From: Nitzschia sp. DOCU1
Lineage: Eukaryota > Bacillariophyta > Bacillariophyceae > Bacillariales > Bacillariaceae
NCBI GenBank assembly: GCA_951394045.1
Contig: OX595991.1
Location: 1,922,001 to 1,986,000 of the forward strand
Direction: 5' to 3'
Length of the DNA stretch: 64,000 nucleotides
Position 1 is the first letter of the stretch. Each line of letters starts with the position of its first letter. The position numbers and the translations under genes were made by a program. Positions 43,509-53,776 of the stretch are shown here, piece by piece. The notes under the pieces were generated by a model. That model saw nothing but the letters and a program-made list of their open reading frames with translations, was not told where the DNA came from and made no database searches.

Positions 43509-44881
43509 TTAGCTTTCTGAGGTTTTGGGCTTTGGAGCAAACATTTCAATGATCTCGGCTTGAACTTTCGCCTTCGCTGGCACCAAGTTCTGCACAGCCA
43601 AAGAATCAAGTTTTTCTTCCAAATTCTCGTCAAGGGTTGGCCACACTTGTGGGTACCAAAGGTTACCATCCTGAACGACTATGTCGTTTAAGGATGAGCC
43701 GACATTCGCACCGTTCGTCACGGCACTCCACTCCGCTACCCATCCATTCGGAAGTCGAGCCGTCCCAGGGGTGTAACGGATACTGTATCGATTCAAAGCA
43801 CTCCTCCCATTCGCCCTGTAGAATTCTTTGCCTGTAGTTGTGACATCAGTAGTCCGATGGAAGAGTGTTCTAGTCACAAAGATGATATCTCCCTTCTTCA
43901 CATCAAAAACGACCTTATTGGATTCAAGTCTCTCCCGGAGATCAGGCCGAGCAACTCCTATCTGACAGGCGCCCAGGTTTGCTTCTCCTGTCCTCCTTTT
44001 TTCTTCGAGTCGTGCAATAATAGTTTCTTTGCTCAATCCCCCATCTTTCGTCCTATCCTGTTGCATCGCTTCGTAAGCTTCAAATCTCCACGGCACCTTA
44101 TGAGAACCCGCAGAAAGCGCCATCGACCCCAGAAACTCAACTGGCATATCTTCCAACGCAATCCACACATTCACGCCATCCTGATCTATTCCCGATTCAT
44201 TGGAGGCAGTTGACAAGTAGGATTCTGGCCAGAAACCCTGAATCGGTCGAGAAACAATGCAACCTAGTGAGCATTTGCACGAGAAAGGTTGACGCACAGA
44301 AAAAAGTGACAAGTGGTAGCACCTACTTGATCATCAACGTGCCAATCGCACGTGATGTCATCAATTCCCTTGGAAATCAAAATGTCCCTATTTCAAAGAA
44401 CAATTGTTAGGACCAGGTCGAGCTTTTATGCAATCAAGGAATTTCAAGTTACTCACCTTAGTATACGAAGATTTTGCGATCGCGGATCAAGTTGCATCAA
44501 TTCAGCAGCTATTGCAGGGATCTTCGAGTATAATGCTGCCTCACGGAAAGCCCTTGTTGCATCCGACTTGGGGCCTCCCCCTGCGTCGATCATTACGCCA
44601 CGTTCAACCACAGAAAAATATGCGGGAAATTTCTGCCCCTGTTTGGCGACACCGTCTCCGGCAGCTGCCAATCGATTCAACAAATCCTCGCTTAACAAGT
44701 CTTTCATTACAGTGAATCCATCCCTTCGATATGCTTCCATTTGTGCTGAACCGATGATCGAAGTTGTGGAGTCACAAGAAAGGTCGACGGTCGGGAAGTC
44801 TGGTGTTGACACCCCCAAGGAGCATGACCAGAGAATTATGACTATTAGTGGACACGATGGAATCTCCAAAAACCGGATCAT
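43509..44881 (-). CDS. PhyH-type Fe(II)/2-oxoglutarate dioxygenase, secretory or membrane-targeted
   Basis: Three exons, 44881-44457, 44387-44327 and 44237-43509 (GT-AG, phases match), give 404 residues. The start is set at 44881 because it gives a signal-type N-terminus (CPLIVIILWSCSLGVS). Phytanoyl-CoA dioxygenase features: the opening MEAYRRDGFTVMKDLLSEDL, the CDWHVDDQGFW block with the iron-binding HxD across exons 2 and 3, NVWIALEDMPVEFLGSMAL, and TLFHRTTDV carrying the distal iron His, followed by RYSIRYTPG with the Arg that binds 2-oxoglutarate. The long insert of Glu/Arg residues in between is atypical. Substrate unknown; family members hydroxylate lipids and small molecules. A leader upstream to 45124 is open but basic and unlikely to be translated. 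Confidence 0.88.
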
Positions 44882-45886
44882 CGAACCGTGGCTTTCCTGA
44901 TGAAGATAGTTCTGAGATTGACAGCCATGCAGCAACGCCTCGCCCTTATTTCTGTCCTGGCTCTGCCTCTTTTGTTGTTGTTGATCGAGGACAAAACGCG
45001 AGATAACAACCTGTCCCACACCGACCGGTGAAGCAAGATGATTTTTTTTTCGTAGCCAAGAAGTCCCCCCAGCAAGCAGCTGCTCTCCGACACGGAAAGG
45101 CAATGGTGAGAAAACACCCGCCAAAAGGACGTTCTACTCCGGAGAATCAAAGTTCTTGACGACAGACTTGTTATTAAATGGGTTCAGCAGATGGTGTCCT
45201 GGGGCTATATATTTCTACTTAGTGGATCAGGATATTTTCCATATGTTGAATTTTCTGCTAATTGATACCCGTGTTGTCCGGGATCGCTCGTAATACAATA
45301 GGTATTCTACCAGTGGAACTGTACTTCTACTTCGCGAAACTCGCTCGAACGAACGTCAGAAGCGGCTATTCTTGGTGGCGGCATGCATTCTCTCTATTTC
45401 GCTTCCCAGATGTCACCTGTCACTTGGCAACGTCATCATTTCGCCACTCTCGTACTGCCGGTAGCTAGCCATTGCTCGGGTGACTCTGCTATCTACTAGT
45501 AGAGCTACGATACACTATAGAGAGTTATTAACCTTTCCGCCTATAAACCTAGAATATGAGCGTCAGAAACTTTGCTCGTTGCCTTTCATAATCTGAGTAA
45601 TAGCACACTCCGCCATACTTTTTCCATGAATGTGCTCGCGAGCACCTAGCTAGTTGTATCGTCCGAAGTGGTAGTAGTAGCTACCGCATTTTCTATGAAG
45701 CAAGGAAAAAAGCACAGGAAGGCGAGCTTCTCCACAGCTTCGAATCAATGCCATTCCCATACGGGCGAGATGTCTAGATAGGGGAATATGATCAGTCATC
45801 ATCTCGTCCAACGAAACTAGACAATCAAAAGCCACCATCGATGCATCATCATCATCTCTCTGAGATGAATTCAAAAATTACTTTTG
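44882..45886. other. Intergenic, no gene recognised
   Basis: About 1 kb between two minus-strand genes. A small minus-strand frame at 45650-45874 lacks motifs. The stretch has CTAGTAGAGCTACGATACAC-type sequence near 45490, as seen in other spacers. Promoter of the PhyH gene is expected here. Confidence 0.4.
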
Positions 45887-47314
45887 CTATTCCGTAGGCC
45901 ACACCAGCGTGCAAATGAACAACAGAAACAAAATAAAACCAAAAATGCCCAAGGCCAACTTGATATCCGCCTTTCCATCTGCACCGCCATTGCAGCACTG
46001 GAAAAATCCCCAGCAGGGTGGCAGTAATGAATAGCTCATCTCTGCCACTACACGTCGGTACAAGTCATCTGGAACCGTCATGACATACCTCAGTTCCGGT
46101 GGCTGAGACGAGTTCTTTCCATTAACCTGACCACCACCCCCTTCTAGAATCGGCATCATGTCTTCATCTGCTCCGACTGCTGGACCCACAGGGTCAAAAG
46201 AGTTTCTGTCGACTCTCCGCCACTGCTCAACGGAAATAATTCCTGGCTCTAGATCCGGATCCATAATCAAACGAACTTGATCCCTGGGAAGTCTCATGAG
46301 GAGTCGACCGTCCTGTTCAAAAAACAAGGTGGATAGCTTTCCCGTGTTTTGGCTTGTCGTAACAGCGCTCGAAAACTCTATAACTTCGCTCATGGCAGCG
46401 CTACTAGATCTGGGATGACGCCGTTCACTGTGATAATATTCATCCAAAATCAAATCATCATTTTCCGCAATGATAACATCTTGATTCAATCGTTGATAGT
46501 GAGCTTGAAATCGAGCACCTTCCCGACTCGACAAAAGACGGGGCATTTGATGATTAAGTGCCGTTGATAAAGGTCGTAACCCACCCCCAGCGGACCCGGG
46601 CAGGAAAGAAAGACCAGGCGTCTTTTGCGCACGCATCGCCATGGATTCTTCCCCATCTTCAATTCCTTGATAGAAAAAGCTACAGTCCTTCTTGAGTCGG
46701 TCTTCCACTGTTGTGACAGAAGACGACGATGCCATGAGAGACGCCACAGGGCTGATGGCATCGTTTCTTCCTCTACTGGATCCCATCATCATCATTCGAT
46801 GCGCCAACGATGTGCGTGACGATTCATCCCCATCCGGAATCTCCAAGGATTGATATTGTGTACTGGCGTCATCCTCATCGGTGGGTGCTTTTCCCCAAGG
46901 CATCTTGCCCCACCAGGAATTTGCGTCTGAAGCTGCTGGCCCTGATGTTTCGAGTCCAGCCATAGTGCTCGTGCTTTTTCTCGTTGGACTAGTACGCGAA
47001 GGAGTCGTCGGTTGGGAGGGCGGGGACTGTCGTGATCGCCCAGGGGTTGTGGGCCTGGATGACGATCCGCTGATGCCCAGTGCGGCGCCTGGCGCAGATT
47101 TCTTATTTTCACCCATATTATCAGGGTGATAATGAGGACCACCACCGCTGTTGTTTTTATTATTATTATTGTTTGTTCGACCATTATCCGAAGCAGCAAC
47201 CACGTGTACTTCATGATCTTCCCCGTCCAGACCGAGAACGCTCATGTGGACGGACGTCTCTGGGGCCTGCCGCTTGCCATGCAAGCGCAAAGCTGCATTA
47301 TTTCCCTGGCTCAT
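45887..47314 (-). CDS. Tail-anchored conserved unknown protein
   Basis: Single-exon protein of 475 residues. The first 280 residues are disordered: Asn- and Gly-rich, then Ser/Thr/Pro-rich with SRPTTPGRSR-type phosphosites. A folded region at about 290-430 includes QAHYQRLNQDVIIAENDDLI, KLSTLFFEQDGRLLMRLPRD and PELRYVMTVPDDLYRRVVAE. Next come a Cys cluster (PPCWGFFQCCNGG) and a C-terminal membrane helix (LALGIFGFILFLLFICTLVW) with only three residues after it, typical of tail-anchored proteins inserted with the N-terminus in the cytosol. I do not recognise a named domain. The long disordered part and Cys cluster suggest a regulated membrane protein. Function not assigned. Confidence 0.75.
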   Translation of the reverse strand: MSQGNNAALRLHGKRQAPETSVHMSVLGLDGEDHEVHVVAASDNGRTNNNNNKNNSGGGPHYHPDNMGENKKSAPGAALGISGSSSRPTTPGRSRQSPPSQPTTPSRTSPTRKSTSTMAGLETSGPAASDANSWWGKMPWGKAPTDEDDASTQYQSLEIPDGDESSRTSLAHRMMMMGSSRGRNDAISPVASLMASSSSVTTVEDRLKKDCSFFYQGIEDGEESMAMRAQKTPGLSFLPGSAGGGLRPLSTALNHQMPRLLSSREGARFQAHYQRLNQDVIIAENDDLILDEYYHSERRHPRSSSAAMSEVIEFSSAVTTSQNTGKLSTLFFEQDGRLLMRLPRDQVRLIMDPDLEPGIISVEQWRRVDRNSFDPVGPAVGADEDMMPILEGGGGQVNGKNSSQPPELRYVMTVPDDLYRRVVAEMSYSLLPPCWGFFQCCNGGADGKADIKLALGIFGFILFLLFICTLVWPTE

Positions 47315-47736
47315 CTGTTATTGCAATGTCGCCACAAGTAACTTTGCTAAAGATGATTGGTATTGGAGGATGACAAGTTAGCACTGCAGGTCTTGAAGAG
47401 TGACGGATCGTGGTAACGCGCTCGACGAAAAAATGCAACGAGGAAAATCGTGCGCTTCTCGCTTTCGAATTTCCAAGGAAGACGACGGTTAACAGGTGAC
47501 GTACAGACGGGATAGGCCAGCGCGAGCGAGCGTGCCGATCTCCAGATCCAATGAACATTTGTGCACGGTCGATGGGTTTCTCCATAAAGCCAATGCCCTC
47601 CTTTTGTAGTCACATTTCATTCTCACTTTACATCGCTCGGTTTCTTCCGAGGCTCTTTGGGTATGCAGTTTGGTCAGCATTTAATGGGTTGATCACAGCA
47701 GCCATCCAGGCTTGTACTATATCACGCTGCTGAGCA
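47315..47736. other. Intergenic, no gene recognised
   Basis: Divergent spacer between the tail-anchored gene and the broken kinase-like gene. No motif seen. Confidence 0.4.
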
Positions 47737-49615
47737 ATGATGATGAACGGTTCATCACCACGACAACGAAAGAAGAAAAGCCGAGCACATGACAATAATG
47801 TGGGAACACGTGTCTTATTCCGTGATGATTATCCAGCAGGTGATGACTCCAAGTATCAACCCCCAGGTGGTCCATCATATTCCTTGGCAACCAACCACTT
47901 GTTTCAAGAACTGGGTGGCAGTGGTGGTATGCATTTTGCGATTCCTCTGATTGGATGTTGCTTGCTCACAAGCCTTTGGTGGGGGGCAGACTATGGAACA
48001 TTGAACAATTTCTATCATTGAACAAAAAAGCACAACACTATATTCTTGAAAAATGATTCTCCCTTTGACACACTGCCCTTTTGGCTGAACCTTCATTGCA
48101 AGTTTTTGTGGGAAATTCCGCTGCTTCAGCATCCCAAACCACCAGACTTTGGATCCTTCTTGCAGTTAGCTCCCCGTAAGAATGGTCAATCTGTTCAAAT
48201 ATCCCTCAAGGATTATCAACAAGTGGAACTTCAGCTGAATGAGTACCTTGACAAAATTGATGGCATCATTCCAGATGAATTTGTACTCCTGGAATCAGCA
48301 AAGGAAGATCGAAACTAAAGATGCCGCTTACCTTCCTATGCTCCCAACATGTTTCCCACATGCAATGTGGTACATGAACTGAGAATGGACCCACAACAGG
48401 ACAACGGCTTGGATGTCAAGCACCTCAAGTAAGTCAATACGTTCCTGCTCTTGATATTGTTATTGTACTACACAATGGTGACGTTTCCCACCAATGCTAC
48501 TACAGCAATGGATTTTATCGTGTCACATACCTCTACCACCACCAGCACTTACCATTGTATTCAGATTCCTTTGTCATGAAAAGGATGAGAATAGAACATG
48601 CCGTTGGAACCAAGGTGCTAGCAAAGGTTCAAAAAGAGGCAGTCATTTTGGAGTGATTATCATTTGCTCCCAGCAAGATACTAGATATTTATTCCCATTG
48701 TGGCTCGACTGTCCTAGTGGAAGCCATGGTGTCAGACATGACAACTGATTGGATCATACCTCCTACTGGATACATGAAAAAGTCTAAACTCGACAAGTTG
48801 CAAGAACATGATGTTCTCCCAGGCAACAACTTAACCGTTTCCGAAAAGTTACAAATTGCCTTGGATATGGCCAAATCTATTGCAGATATTCATGGATTCA
48901 AGGAGGGCTTGATTGTGCATGCAGACATTCACACAGACCAGTGGCTGTTGTCCCCCGATGGGACGGTCAAGTTGAATGACTTTGGAGATTCCTATCAAGC
49001 ACCCTGGAACGAAAAGATGCAGAGGTATTGTTTTTCTACCCATTTGAGTCAAAGTGGAACTTGGAGATCACCCAAAGAATACCGGGGACTTGGGCTACAA
49101 ACCAAAGTGGTTGATGTGTACACATTTGGAAACCTTATACTATATAGGCTGGTACGTCGCATGCAACAATTTTCTGACAATATGGAATGCATCTCTTCTT
49201 ACACATCATCCACTTTGAACAAAACCAGCTGACTGGCCTCTGACCCTTCTATGACAAAGAGTTCCAGGAAGTTGATTACAATTCAATCTGGGTAAGTCCT
49301 AACTGCAGGCGGGCCAGATGAGTTTGACATGAGCTTGTGCACCTACTAGTAGACTAACTTGGATCCCCCCTCCCCCTGAGCAAGGAAGACGGATTGTACT
49401 ATGGCAAGTGACTTTTTGTCAATCTGCTGTATCAGAAGCATAGCTTCATTGAGGGTAAACTGGTAGAAATCATGGAACAGTGTTGGAGACCAAAGAAGGA
49501 ACAAATATCTATCTTTGAGGTGATAGCGGCCTTGAGAGATCTGAAGAAGAACGAAACCAAGAAGTGCCACTTGAATCCATCGAAGGTTATTAACATCCCT
49601 TTGAATATGTTTTGA
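47737..49615 (+). pseudogene. Kinase-like family member with four in-frame stops
   Basis: This is the fourth, most divergent member of the family at 53777, 56254 and 59146. Exon blocks are recognisable. Exon 1 runs 47737 to about 48427 and ends TCFPTCNVVHE...KHLK. Exon 2 runs about 48505-49151, with FVMKRMRIE, KEAVILE*LSFAPSKILDIY, IVHADIHTDQWLLSPDG and KLNDFGD. Exon 3 starts near 49231 with LTGL*PFYD. The last exon has HSFIEGKLVEIMEQCW and ends at 49615. Stops interrupt the frame at 48019 (TGA), 48316 (TAA), 48654 (TGA, where relatives have Arg) and 49241 (TGA, where relatives have Trp). Splice sites and the rest of the frame are intact, so decay is recent or the copy is read unusually. It keeps a DFG motif that the intact members have lost. 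Confidence 0.82.
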
Positions 49616-50190
49616 CACCTCGGAAAGCATCGGCGGGTGTCTATGGCATCATGCTAGATCATAGCACGTAGCATGAGATTGCTAAAGCTCAGTACCCATT
49701 GGGCCATGCACCTTCTTGGACGGTACTACGACTCGTGCATCAACGTGGCGAAGATTGGTTTTCTATTTACGAGCTTTGTTGGCCGGAACGATAGAACTAG
49801 AAAGCTTCACCCACTTCCTCTTAGCAGCAGGACCTCTTCTTCTTCTTGCCGATGGGGGAGCAGTATAGTGCCATAGCTTTCCCACAATAGTGGATCTGCA
49901 CCCCTTCTTGGGGAGCCATTTCTCCAATCTTCTAAGATAAGGGGGCGCCCCAAACCAGTGACTGTACCCCGTTTTATCTTCGCGCCAAAACGAAATGGAA
50001 CTGCTCGAGCCGCACCACAAACGCGCACGGCGCCGGCCAGCCCGAGTCAATGCTTCCACTACCAAAATCCGGCACCCACAATGACGAGATCGAAGTTCAT
50101 CACTCACTCCGTGCGCAAAAGACAGCATTGACAAGTATCGTCCACCCAGCGATCATTTACGGTTTCAATCGTTCTGTTCATTTCATCGCG
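49616..50190. other. Promoter region of PSF2 with an E2F-like site
   Basis: No gene recognised. It holds CTTCGCGCCAAAA at 49978-49990. The PSF2 frame is open back to 50050. Confidence 0.5.
49978..49990 (-). promoter_or_regulatory. Candidate E2F site upstream of PSF2
   Basis: On the minus strand it reads TTTTGGCGCGAAG, a full match to the E2F/DP consensus TTTSSCGC extended by GAAG. It lies about 200 bp before the PSF2 start and shares its 10-base core with the site before POLA1. Confidence 0.5.
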
Positions 50191-50928
50191 ATGAGTTTGT
50201 GTCAACGAAGTTCATTTTCGGCGGAAAGCACGCCCATCACTGTGGTCCCTGCCTTTTCATCGCCCAAGGCTCCATTGCCGCTACTTTCCAGTCCCCACCA
50301 GCAGTCCGTTGGGCCCTTTGTGGCGGGTATGCCCGCCACCGTCCCATTGTGGATGGCAAAGCTTTTATATCAAAAGCAACTGGCCCAGATTCAGCTCCCG
50401 GACTGGCTCTCGGTAGACCGCTTGAAAGCCATTCTTCAGGAGGAAAAGACGAGTGAATTGCTCACGAATCACTTACCCTTCTATTACTATGAAATTGCCC
50501 GGTCGCTGACTAGCGTTTTAAATCAAGGGGCATCTGATGGAGGCAGTGGGGGCCAACAACAAGCGGCTCTTGTTGTCTTGCAAGATCTAGTTGCTGTTCG
50601 TATTGACAAAATTCGACAGAACTTTCACGAATTGTCCCGGGAAACATTGGTGCACGTGGCGGAGGATTTGCCCATGATTGCTGTGACGGGTATTGCCAGT
50701 GTTGAGCTCAATAAGATTGGGCCCTTTTTGCAGCGGGCATTTTCTGATTACGGATACCTCGTTCAACAACCGCAAGAAGAAGCGGAGGAAGGAGCAGTTG
50801 GAAATGCAGAAAAAGGAGGAGCTGAGGCCGCATCAACCGGCGATGGCTTGGAGAAGCCTAAGGCTGGCCACCCTGTCGTCAAAAAGGCAACCATTGCCCG
50901 ATCGAGACTTCGACGATTCCGGCAGTAA
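50191..50928 (+). CDS. PSF2: GINS complex subunit PSF2
   Basis: GINS joins CDC45 and MCM2-7 to form the replicative helicase. Protein of 245 residues from ATG 50191; a second ATG at 50050 would add 47 residues, but family alignment begins at SSFSAESTPITVVPAF, matching the PSF2 opening (F-x-A-E..I-x-I-x-P-x-F). Next come VGPFVAGMPATVPLWMAKLL, LPDWLSVDRLKAILQEE, LPFYYYEIARSL, an LVAVRIDKIRQNF helix and VTGIASVELNKIGPFLQRAF. This order (B domain first, then helical A domain with LPF-Y-x-E-I-A-R) separates PSF2 from PSF1, PSF3 and SLD5. The C-terminal 50 residues are Glu/Gly/Lys-rich, as in plant PSF2, which ends in a basic tail. The gene is convergent with tRNase Z, with 95 bp between stops. Confidence 0.9.
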   Translation: MSLCQRSSFSAESTPITVVPAFSSPKAPLPLLSSPHQQSVGPFVAGMPATVPLWMAKLLYQKQLAQIQLPDWLSVDRLKAILQEEKTSELLTNHLPFYYYEIARSLTSVLNQGASDGGSGGQQQAALVVLQDLVAVRIDKIRQNFHELSRETLVHVAEDLPMIAVTGIASVELNKIGPFLQRAFSDYGYLVQQPQEEAEEGAVGNAEKGGAEAASTGDGLEKPKAGHPVVKKATIARSRLRRFRQ

Positions 50929-51023
50929 AAGCAATTATCGGGGAACTATTTTACTACTAATAAGGAAAGTAGTATTTCTACTTAAACATTCTTGCGTCCT
51001 GAAAAACCTCTTCGTAGTTGTAG

Positions 51024-53216
51024 CTACTCGAGTGGCACATTTAGCCCATCCATCGCCAAGCCCACTGGAATCGATGTCTGAGACTTGTTATCTGCAGATA
51101 CTGCCTGCAGCGAAACATATCGTTGAGAAAAGTGAGTTAGCAGGAGTCGTGTTGCACCGACCTCTTGAGCAATCTTCAATGCTTCAGAGAAAGTCGTGTG
51201 CTTCTTGCGCTCCGCCTGGGCCTGCTCTTCGTCCTCGAACGTGGCTTCGTGGAGCAGAAGAAAAGAGCGAGTAGGTATGGGAATCGCGGCTTGGCAGGCC
51301 TTCACAAGAGAATCCGAAGGGCGCGTATCGCCCGAGAAACAAAGCCACGAAATCTCGTCATGACTGGCTTGACTCTGGTGGACTCGTGGACCTTGAGACT
51401 GACTTTTGGGCCATCCAATCAACAACCCGTACGCAGGATAGCAATTGTGCGATACCTTAATGTTTCGAAAATGAGTCCATGGTCCAGGAGGAAGTGTTGG
51501 GTCAGCGTGCCATCGAGGTTCGAATATCTGCCTGCCATCGGATCGCCGACGCCCATGGTGGCAGTCTAGACACACATCAATGTATCGCAAGACTTTGGGG
51601 GCTGCCATGATCCAACAGTAAGGAACGGGCATCGTTCGGCGTCGTTTTGTTGCAGAGGTAGATGAATCATTATCCTCGATTTTCGATCTACCGCCGTCCC
51701 GAGTTATGGCCCTTAGGACTGCGGTCAAGCCTCCATAATGATCCAAGTGTGCGTGGGAGATCCAGATACCACGGATGCTGTTCCCCCAGTTTTTAGGACC
51801 ATAACGTGAAAGCATGGTTGCGACGCCTTCGCCGCAGTCCAAGAGGAAAATATCGCAAGCCGAGGCATCCCCAGCACAAGGAATTTTAGCTGGAAATACT
51901 AACGCATACCCAGAGGCACCACGGAAAGCAGAAGGCGTGGCACATCCAGTTCCAAGTATAATCAACTGGGGTAGAGCCGTGGAGGTCTCAAACGCCAACG
52001 TACCACCGAGGACATCACCTGTAACATCATCATCCTCTTCTTCGTCTTCTATGTCGATCTCATTTTCGTCGTCGTCGGGAACTTTTTTGTTCAACAGCGA
52101 AGATGATTCTACAAAGTACTGAAGTGAAGTGGCGGTACTAGTCCACTCGTCACTCAAGGAGTGAATGTCACAAAGATCACTTCGACGATCCACAAATTCC
52201 AAAGTTGGGGGCTTAGTAAACCCCAGGATCAAAGAGGAACAAGACCGAAGCAACGTCACAGGTTCCGTATCAGCCGTTTCACTCTTCACCGAATTTAAAG
52301 TAATTGGTACAGTTGGAAAGTTCAGTGGCACCTGACGCGAAAGGTGTTGAATCACTTTTTGAGAACGTATCAAAATACCAGGGTCTGCTGCTGTGCACCT
52401 CTCGTGATTGTTGCAAGGTAGCGTCGCCATGATTTTGCCCTTAAAATCGCGCAAAGCATCCCGATTCTTGTCCAGAGGGTTCAGTAAAAGCATAAAATCG
52501 ATAGTCATCGGTTCATTATTGTTGTCCTTGTCGGATAAAATAGGTAAATATTTGTCCTCCAACAAATCCTTGCAAGTACGATGAATGTCTTTGCAGCGGG
52601 GTGGAATTACAGCCAATGTCGATGATGTTCCATCCAAAGTTTGCATCGAACACAAATAGGTCACCGCTTGTGGATCCGAGGAATCTCGCCGACTAGCATG
52701 AACGATCAGGCAGTCACTGTCATACACTCTCCACCAACTCTGATTTTCCAAAGGCACTTGGCAATTTGAAATCTGCAAGGTTCTGCGCTGCCCAAGCACT
52801 GCCGTTGCCAGCTCCTCGATTATTTCGCTGCTTGTGCTCACGAGGTGCAGGGACGGTGAGCCCGCAGAGTTTAAGGCAAGCAACAACGCAGAAAATCCAT
52901 CAAGACTTTCAAAAAGCGATGGTACGAAGACAGCCCTTGTGGTAGACAACTTGAATCGCTGGTCTGCCGCCAGTCTGGCAGTTAGATCTCCGAGGCCAGA
53001 AATCGCAAATTGGTGCAGGGGCGGCCCTATCGCCCTAGCTTCTTGCAGCCACTCATTATTGCTCGCACTGGCAGCCGATGTGGCAGCGGCGCTGATATGT
53101 TGAGGTTTCTTCCAGGCAGACAGAAAAATCGTTCCATGTCCCGTCCACTCGGAACCATCGGTGAGCACGTCCAATGTGAAGCAAACGTCCTGTCGGTTTC
53201 TGGTGGCAGCCATCAC
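51024..53216 (-). CDS. Long-form tRNase Z (ELAC2 type)
   Basis: Removes the 3' trailer of precursor tRNAs; long forms act in nucleus and organelles. Single-exon protein of 730 residues. The amino half is a degenerate metallo-beta-lactamase domain (AISGLGDLTARLAADQRFKL, then AVFVPSLFESLDGFSALLLAL, where the pseudo-histidine motif is lost as expected). An acidic linker near residues 360-400 precedes the catalytic half. That half has GTGCATPSAFRGASGYALVF, LLDCGEGV, the metal motif SHAHLDHYGG, CFSGDTRPSDSLVKAC, LLLHEATFEDE...HTTFSEAL (the AxDxH-type region) and LLTHFSQRY. All catalytic His and Asp positions that I can recognise are present. The N-terminus is short and does not look like an organelle presequence. 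The family's flexible exosite arm is not clearly visible. Confidence 0.92.
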   Translation of the reverse strand: MMAATRNRQDVCFTLDVLTDGSEWTGHGTIFLSAWKKPQHISAAATSAASASNNEWLQEARAIGPPLHQFAISGLGDLTARLAADQRFKLSTTRAVFVPSLFESLDGFSALLLALNSAGSPSLHLVSTSSEIIEELATAVLGQRRTLQISNCQVPLENQSWWRVYDSDCLIVHASRRDSSDPQAVTYLCSMQTLDGTSSTLAVIPPRCKDIHRTCKDLLEDKYLPILSDKDNNNEPMTIDFMLLLNPLDKNRDALRDFKGKIMATLPCNNHERCTAADPGILIRSQKVIQHLSRQVPLNFPTVPITLNSVKSETADTEPVTLLRSCSSLILGFTKPPTLEFVDRRSDLCDIHSLSDEWTSTATSLQYFVESSSLLNKKVPDDDENEIDIEDEEEDDDVTGDVLGGTLAFETSTALPQLIILGTGCATPSAFRGASGYALVFPAKIPCAGDASACDIFLLDCGEGVATMLSRYGPKNWGNSIRGIWISHAHLDHYGGLTAVLRAITRDGGRSKIEDNDSSTSATKRRRTMPVPYCWIMAAPKVLRYIDVCLDCHHGRRRSDGRQIFEPRWHADPTLPPGPWTHFRNIKVSHNCYPAYGLLIGWPKSQSQGPRVHQSQASHDEISWLCFSGDTRPSDSLVKACQAAIPIPTRSFLLLHEATFEDEEQAQAERKKHTTFSEALKIAQEVGATRLLLTHFSQRYVSLQAVSADNKSQTSIPVGLAMDGLNVPLE

Positions 53217-53776
53217 ATGTCGCTCAAAATGAATCGAATTTGCAATGAGATCGGGAAATCGATTCGAGGCTCGTTGCTTGCCAAATAGGACTTTACGATA
53301 ACGGCGATGAGAATGACAAGGCGCAATGAGAGCAAAATTGTTTGGCCGCTACTTTTGCGGCGACGAGCGGTGATTGATTGATTTTCGATGGAGGCCCGGA
53401 GCACTCCCACGCGCGGAAGGGCGTCCCTATGTAATCAAACTTTTTAGTTTTTCAATTGCTACAAGTATGTACATATTGGTAATGCAAGAATGAGACGTCG
53501 AAGAAAGCGCGCACCTCTTCCAACCGCTGCGTTGAAACTGCCTCTCGTTGTAGCTTGCTTGATAGTACCATTGACCGTGAAACCTGGAGAGGAAACCTCG
53601 ATTGCCGTTTCAAAATAGAAGACTACAAGGACCTTAGGATCAAAGACCGCATTCTTCGTCTTGTTACAAGATAAAGCTAGGTGAACTGAAGCGGCCATCC
53701 ATTCAAGCCCGATGGTGTAAAGGGTAAACAATTATTTTCATTGCGATTTGATTGATTCGTCAGGCTCATTGTCAGT
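53217..53776. other. Divergent promoter region
   Basis: Spacer between tRNase Z (minus) and kinase-like gene A (plus). A minus-strand frame at 53459-53731 has no motif. It gives no resemblance to the upstream regions of kinase copies B and C. Confidence 0.4.

Noticed and set aside
49241..49243. TGA as a selenocysteine codon in the broken kinase-like gene
   Set aside because: It replaces a conserved Trp rather than Cys, and two other TGA plus one TAA also interrupt the frame.
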